This document shows, one piece after another, positions 34,560 to 37,324 of a DNA stretch of 37,324 nt. The DNA comes from JAAYJR01 sp964563975 (GTDB lineage: Bacteria; Bacteroidota; Bacteroidia; Bacteroidales; Prolixibacteraceae). Both the position numbers and the translations under genes were made by a program. Numbering within the stretch: position 1 is the stretch's first letter; every line of letters starts with the position of its first letter. The stretch is from positions 1-37,324 of the forward strand of contig CAZLZJ010000019.1 in assembly GCA_964563975.1 (NCBI GenBank). Reading direction: 5' to 3'. The notes under the pieces are model-generated. The model was not told where the DNA came from. It saw nothing but the letters and a program-made list of their open reading frames with translations, and made no database searches.

Positions 34560-35279
34560 ATGAAAAAGAGCACATATTTATCTAAAATATTAATTGCCGG
34601 TTTTTTATTAATAACGGGCAGCTGTACGATGCAAAAAATGAACAGCCGGATGGTCAGAGATATTGATGGCAATATCTACACGGTAGTCACTATCGGAGAG
34701 CAGCAATGGCTGGGAGAAGATTTGAAAACTACAAAATATAACGACGGAACGCCTATCCAAAATGTTGCAGATATAACAGAGTGGAGGCACTCCGATTATC
34801 CGGCATATGCCTGGTATGATAATGATATAATGTATAAAAGCACCCATGGGGCGATGTATAACTGGTGGGCTGCCGGAAGCAGATCTGGTCTGTGCCCTAA
34901 AGGATGGAGAGTTGCTACTGACAATGACTGGAAAAAGCTTGAAGAGTTTCTTGGCATGAGTGCTGAACAAATTGAAGGCACAGCAATGCGTGGAACCAAT
35001 GAAGGGGGTAAACTGAAAGAGGCAGGAACAGAAAACTGGTCTGTCACAAATGAAAATGTAACTAATGAGTACAATTTTTCAGTTGTCCCCGGTGGACGCC
35101 GGGCAGATAATGGCTTGTTCAGTAATTTAAAAAATACTGCAACTTACTGGACTGCAACTGAAACTTCACCCTCCTGTGCAGTATACCGGCATTTTGGAGG
35201 AGGAAGCATTCAGATAGGAAGAAATATAGAGGCTGAAAAAAAATATGGATTAGCTGTCAGATGTATTAGAGATAAGTAA
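34560..35279 (+). CDS. FISUMP-domain lipoprotein (second of a tandem pair)
   Basis: The 239-residue paralogue of the preceding gene begins with a lipoprotein signal: hydrophobic core then LITGSC, with Cys22 as the likely lipidation site. The FISUMP domain shows DIDGNIYTVVTIGEQQWLGEDLKTT, GAMYNWWAAGSRSGLCPKGWRVA, NDWKKLEEFLG, PGGRR and a final GLAVRCIRDK. The two proteins share the same motif order but differ in export route: this one is membrane-anchored by a lipid while its neighbour is probably released. The gap between the genes is 78 bases. Function unknown; adhesion or glycan contact is a guess. Confidence 0.85.
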   Translation: MKKSTYLSKILIAGFLLITGSCTMQKMNSRMVRDIDGNIYTVVTIGEQQWLGEDLKTTKYNDGTPIQNVADITEWRHSDYPAYAWYDNDIMYKSTHGAMYNWWAAGSRSGLCPKGWRVATDNDWKKLEEFLGMSAEQIEGTAMRGTNEGGKLKEAGTENWSVTNENVTNEYNFSVVPGGRRADNGLFSNLKNTATYWTATETSPSCAVYRHFGGGSIQIGRNIEAEKKYGLAVRCIRDK

Positions 35280-35358
35280 TCCTTCTATATAATATTTTGC
35301 TGCAAATTATTCATAATTAACAACAAAGTCCCACATATATTCAACCGATGGCGGACAT

Positions 35359-36006
35359 TCAATTTCTAAATTGTCTTTTATCAAATCTTTCATTTGGTAA
35401 ACCAACCAAACCTCTTAAAAATCCATGAATAATGGCAATGGGCAAGCATAAAATACCTATGATAAGCATACTTAATTCATAAAACAATGTGCTACCCTTG
35501 TATTGTTTCCCTTTAAATCTGGAAAGAAATGCACTAAAGGGAATTCCAAACATATTTCCTGCAATCATAACTTGACATGCAGAAAGAATAATATGAGCTT
35601 CTTTTTTTCCATATTCTTCTCTAATAGAGTCGTAGGTGGTTTTTTTAGGAAATCCTCTTGAATCAGCAAAGTGCTGAGCAAACATAATAGCCTTTGCTTC
35701 TTCCGGTTTAATAAAATCACTTCCACCGCTCAAAAAGCTATTTATTTCTTCATTGCTCATACCTTGCTCCAGGGCCATTTGAGTATGCTGATATGAACAG
35801 GCAGCGCAACCATTCACTTCGGTAACAGCCAATTGCAAACGTTCTATAAAATGCCTGTCAACTAATTTACTTTTACTATTTCCAATCAGTTGTGATACTG
35901 CCCCCGGAATAAAAACAAATGAGCGGTATAACTCCCATAAACTAAACTTTCGCTTAAACTCATTTTTTTGAAGTACTGATTCCGTTAAGCTTACTTTTTT
36001 TGTCAT
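35359..36006 (-). CDS. Carboxymuconolactone decarboxylase/AhpD-like protein with C-terminal hydrophobic segment
   Basis: The 215-residue protein has the AhpD-like core: Glu63 and the redox-type CxxC at Cys67 and Cys70 followed by His74 (VNGCAACSYQHTQMAL). These correspond to the proton-relay residues of alkylhydroperoxidase AhpD. After the core a hydrophobic stretch (about 175-200: LSMLIIGILCLPIAIIHGFLRG) looks like a membrane anchor, unusual for AhpD. A peroxide-reducing partner or antioxidant role is plausible. It is monocistronic. Confidence 0.85.
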   Translation of the reverse strand: MTKKVSLTESVLQKNEFKRKFSLWELYRSFVFIPGAVSQLIGNSKSKLVDRHFIERLQLAVTEVNGCAACSYQHTQMALEQGMSNEEINSFLSGGSDFIKPEEAKAIMFAQHFADSRGFPKKTTYDSIREEYGKKEAHIILSACQVMIAGNMFGIPFSAFLSRFKGKQYKGSTLFYELSMLIIGILCLPIAIIHGFLRGLVGLPNERFDKRQFRN

Positions 36007-36569
36007 ATTTATATAGATTTCTAATTACATTCTGTTATCTACATCCTGTTTTCAAACCACAATGTTGTAAAAATAAGTTTTCTTTTTATCTCATTCCCCA
36101 TTTATAAATACTTTTCCAATATAAGCATTTGATAGCCGGGGAAGAGTGACTATAAACCAGCTGCCTATACCTTAGTTGTAACTAATACCGAAGTCGTCAA
36201 TACGTTGGTCCGTAAAGTTTATCACTGAATTGGAAGGGTAGAAAAACAATGGATAAATCATCCTGTTAAGCCACCGGTAACTGAGCAGGATTTTTCAGGA
36301 CGAGACTTTTTTCAAAAAAACGACATAGGATAGGGTGGAGATTTTTTCGAAAAAACCCAAAGGGTCATGGTTTTGGAATGAAAAAGACGGTTTGCTGTAT
36401 TTGCTTTATCAGGATAACAATAATATCCTAAGCTGATTTGGAAAAAATGTCCAAACAATAGAGGGTAAACCACAATAAAAATCCTTTCCCTTTAACTTAT
36501 CTGGTTATGGGATCTATAATTACTTATAATAATCAATAAATTTTCATATGCGAATTTCAGATTCGCAGA
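36007..36569. other. Long intergenic region with a possibly decayed gene
   Basis: About 560 bases with no open frame of useful length. Between about 36120 and 36470 the plus-strand third frame reads protein-like for stretches (for example KGSWFWNEKDGLLYLLYQD at about 36355-36411) but is broken by several stops. A TTTTTTCGAAAAAA palindrome lies at 36342-36355. It could be a decayed gene; no family is recognised. Confidence 0.25.
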
Positions 36570-36875
36570 TTAGGATTTTTCTTCCGGTGTTGTAACAACT
36601 TTAGCTATTTTAACCAGATCAACCAATATTACCATTACTGCCAGGGATCCCAGAATAGCAGGTATTATGAAAATATCTTCATAATTCACTCCGCTAAACC
36701 ACCTCCCAAAAACCGGGGTTCCAAGCCAGGCACCAATCCAGCCAAAAATAACTTTGGAAAGAAATGAGATAAAGCCCGGTCTTATATAAAACTTACATAC
36801 GTAATGTAATATTACTGAAATAACTCCACTTATAATAAGTAGAATCAGAAAACTCATAAAATCCATTCCAATCAT
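36570..36875 (-). CDS. Small membrane protein, possibly GlsB/YeaQ/YmgE-like
   Basis: The 101-residue protein has three hydrophobic helices (about 5-27, 35-55 and 68-90). The central FGWIGAWLGTPVFGRWF resembles the glycine-rich core of the transglycosylase-associated GlsB family, but the match is partial. The start at 36873-36875 has an unusually strong AAGGAGGAG ribosome site about ten bases upstream, which is rare in this phylum and makes the gene credible despite its small size. Function unknown. Confidence 0.65.
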   Translation of the reverse strand: MIGMDFMSFLILLIISGVISVILHYVCKFYIRPGFISFLSKVIFGWIGAWLGTPVFGRWFSGVNYEDIFIIPAILGSLAVMVILVDLVKIAKVVTTPEEKS

Positions 36876-37244
36876 AATAAAGGTCTCCTCCTTAAAATTT
36901 GATTTTTTATTTTATACAAAATTTTACGGAAAGAAAAATCAAATGTTTCATTGCCATTAACATTTTATTTTAAAAACTATATTTTCGATTTATAAACCCT
37001 TATAAAAAGAGCTTGTCGGTTAACATAATAATTGTTGTAATTGCAAGTTCTCTTAATCCTCTTTCCGGCAATGAAATGTAAATACGGTCAAGGTCGTGTA
37101 AATCAAACAGAATACGAAGTCAAAAGATAATAATACATCTTTTGGTAGTCAAATTATCAATAAGTCGTAATAATGATGATGTCAAATGAGGTAATTCTTT
37201 GATACGAAATAATTCATTTTATATGCAAATTGTATGCAAATAAA
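36876..37244. other. Intergenic region between the small membrane protein and the tRNA gene
   Basis: About 370 AT-rich bases. There is a ribosome site for the small membrane protein at its left edge and a tandem nine-base repeat near the right edge (TATGCAAAT twice, 37222-37241). No gene or RNA is recognised between them. Confidence 0.4.
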
Positions 37245-37278
37245 AAAGAGCTACAAATTTCATCCTTTGTAACTCTTT
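37245..37278 (-). terminator. Intrinsic terminator of the tRNA transcript
   Basis: AAAGAG-C-TACAAA (37245-37257) pairs with TTTGTA-A-CTCTTT (37266-37278) with one mismatch in 13 positions. On the minus strand it is followed by a run of T. It lies 11 bases after the tRNA 3' end. Confidence 0.75.
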
Positions 37279-37288
37279 CATTTTTAAG

Positions 37289-37324
37289 TGGGAACAACTG
37301 GATTCGAACCAGTGACCCCCTGCT
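37289..37324 (-). tRNA. 3' part of a tRNA gene running off the window
   Basis: On the minus strand the last 36 bases hold a T-arm (ACTGG, loop TTCGAAT, CCAGT), the 3' acceptor strand TGTTCCC and a discriminator A at 37289. The GGTC before the T-arm fits a variable loop, and the 3' side of the anticodon stem reads GCAGG. The anticodon lies outside the window, so the amino acid cannot be named. The CCA end is not encoded. Confidence 0.85.

Noticed and set aside
36342..36355. TTTTTTCGAAAAAA palindrome
   Set aside because: A perfect palindrome, but of pure A/T runs around CG. It is not next to a gene end and has no repeat partner, so it was not called as a terminator or operator.
1..37324. CRISPR array, prophage, toxin-antitoxin pair, transposase gene or defence island
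   Set aside because: No regularly spaced repeats, phage structural genes, integrase or transposase frames, or recognised defence domains were seen on either strand.

Overview
The window looks like an ordinary chromosomal stretch from an AT-rich member of the Bacteroidota, probably Bacteroidales or Marinilabiliales. The clues are lineage-typical families (DUF4924, a DUF4369/thioredoxin protein, FISUMP-domain proteins, a FatA-like acyl-ACP thioesterase, a divergent second GroES), starts that mostly lack a Shine-Dalgarno sequence, and several candidate promoters of the Bacteroidota form TTTG-N19-21-TAnnTTTG. The genus cannot be fixed from sequence reading alone.

Layout. 1-3.2 kb: an envelope thioredoxin-like protein (-), a family-2 glycosyltransferase (+) and an unknown exported protein (-). 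3.3-8.7 kb: a complete minus-strand Rnf operon, read in the order RseC-like protein, rnfB, C, D, G, E, A; it encodes a membrane ferredoxin:NAD+ oxidoreductase that builds a Na+ or H+ gradient. 8.95-9.14 kb: a MITE-like element with 14-bp inverted ends. 9.1-12 kb: lnt (-) and a secreted N-acetylmuramoyl-L-alanine amidase (+), then a candidate small RNA with its own promoter and terminator. 12.2-18.3 kb: minus-strand housekeeping genes (DUF4924, S4 protein, pth, L25/Ctc, prs, engB, manA, smpB, Yip1-like). 18.3-26.2 kb: uvrB, a HAD phosphatase, a small membrane protein, a class I/II aminotransferase, a GroES-like protein, map, an acyl-ACP thioesterase and miaA. 26.5-31.6 kb: a Cys/Lys-rich exported small protein, a small beta-rich protein, a stand-alone divergent HisF, an exported 1-Cys-type peroxiredoxin, a ceramidase-like secreted hydrolase and a fumarylacetoacetase-family enzyme. 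31.7-37.3 kb: dinB, a glucosaminidase, two tandem FISUMP proteins, an AhpD-like protein, a small membrane protein and the 3' end of a tRNA running off the window.

How the genes work together. Translation and RNA quality control dominate the middle (L25, Pth, S4/Hsp15-like protein, EngB, SmpB, Map, MiaA). Envelope biogenesis recurs (Lnt, amidase, glucosaminidase, glycosyltransferase, acyl-ACP thioesterase). Rnf is the main energy module.

I did not find a phage, CRISPR array, toxin-antitoxin pair, defence island or multi-gene system that looks clearly new. The points most worth a second look are the candidate small RNA at about 12.04-12.15 kb, the MITE-like element at 8.95-9.14 kb, the apparent AUU start of the first Rnf operon gene, and the orphan HisF with altered active-site and ammonia-gate positions.
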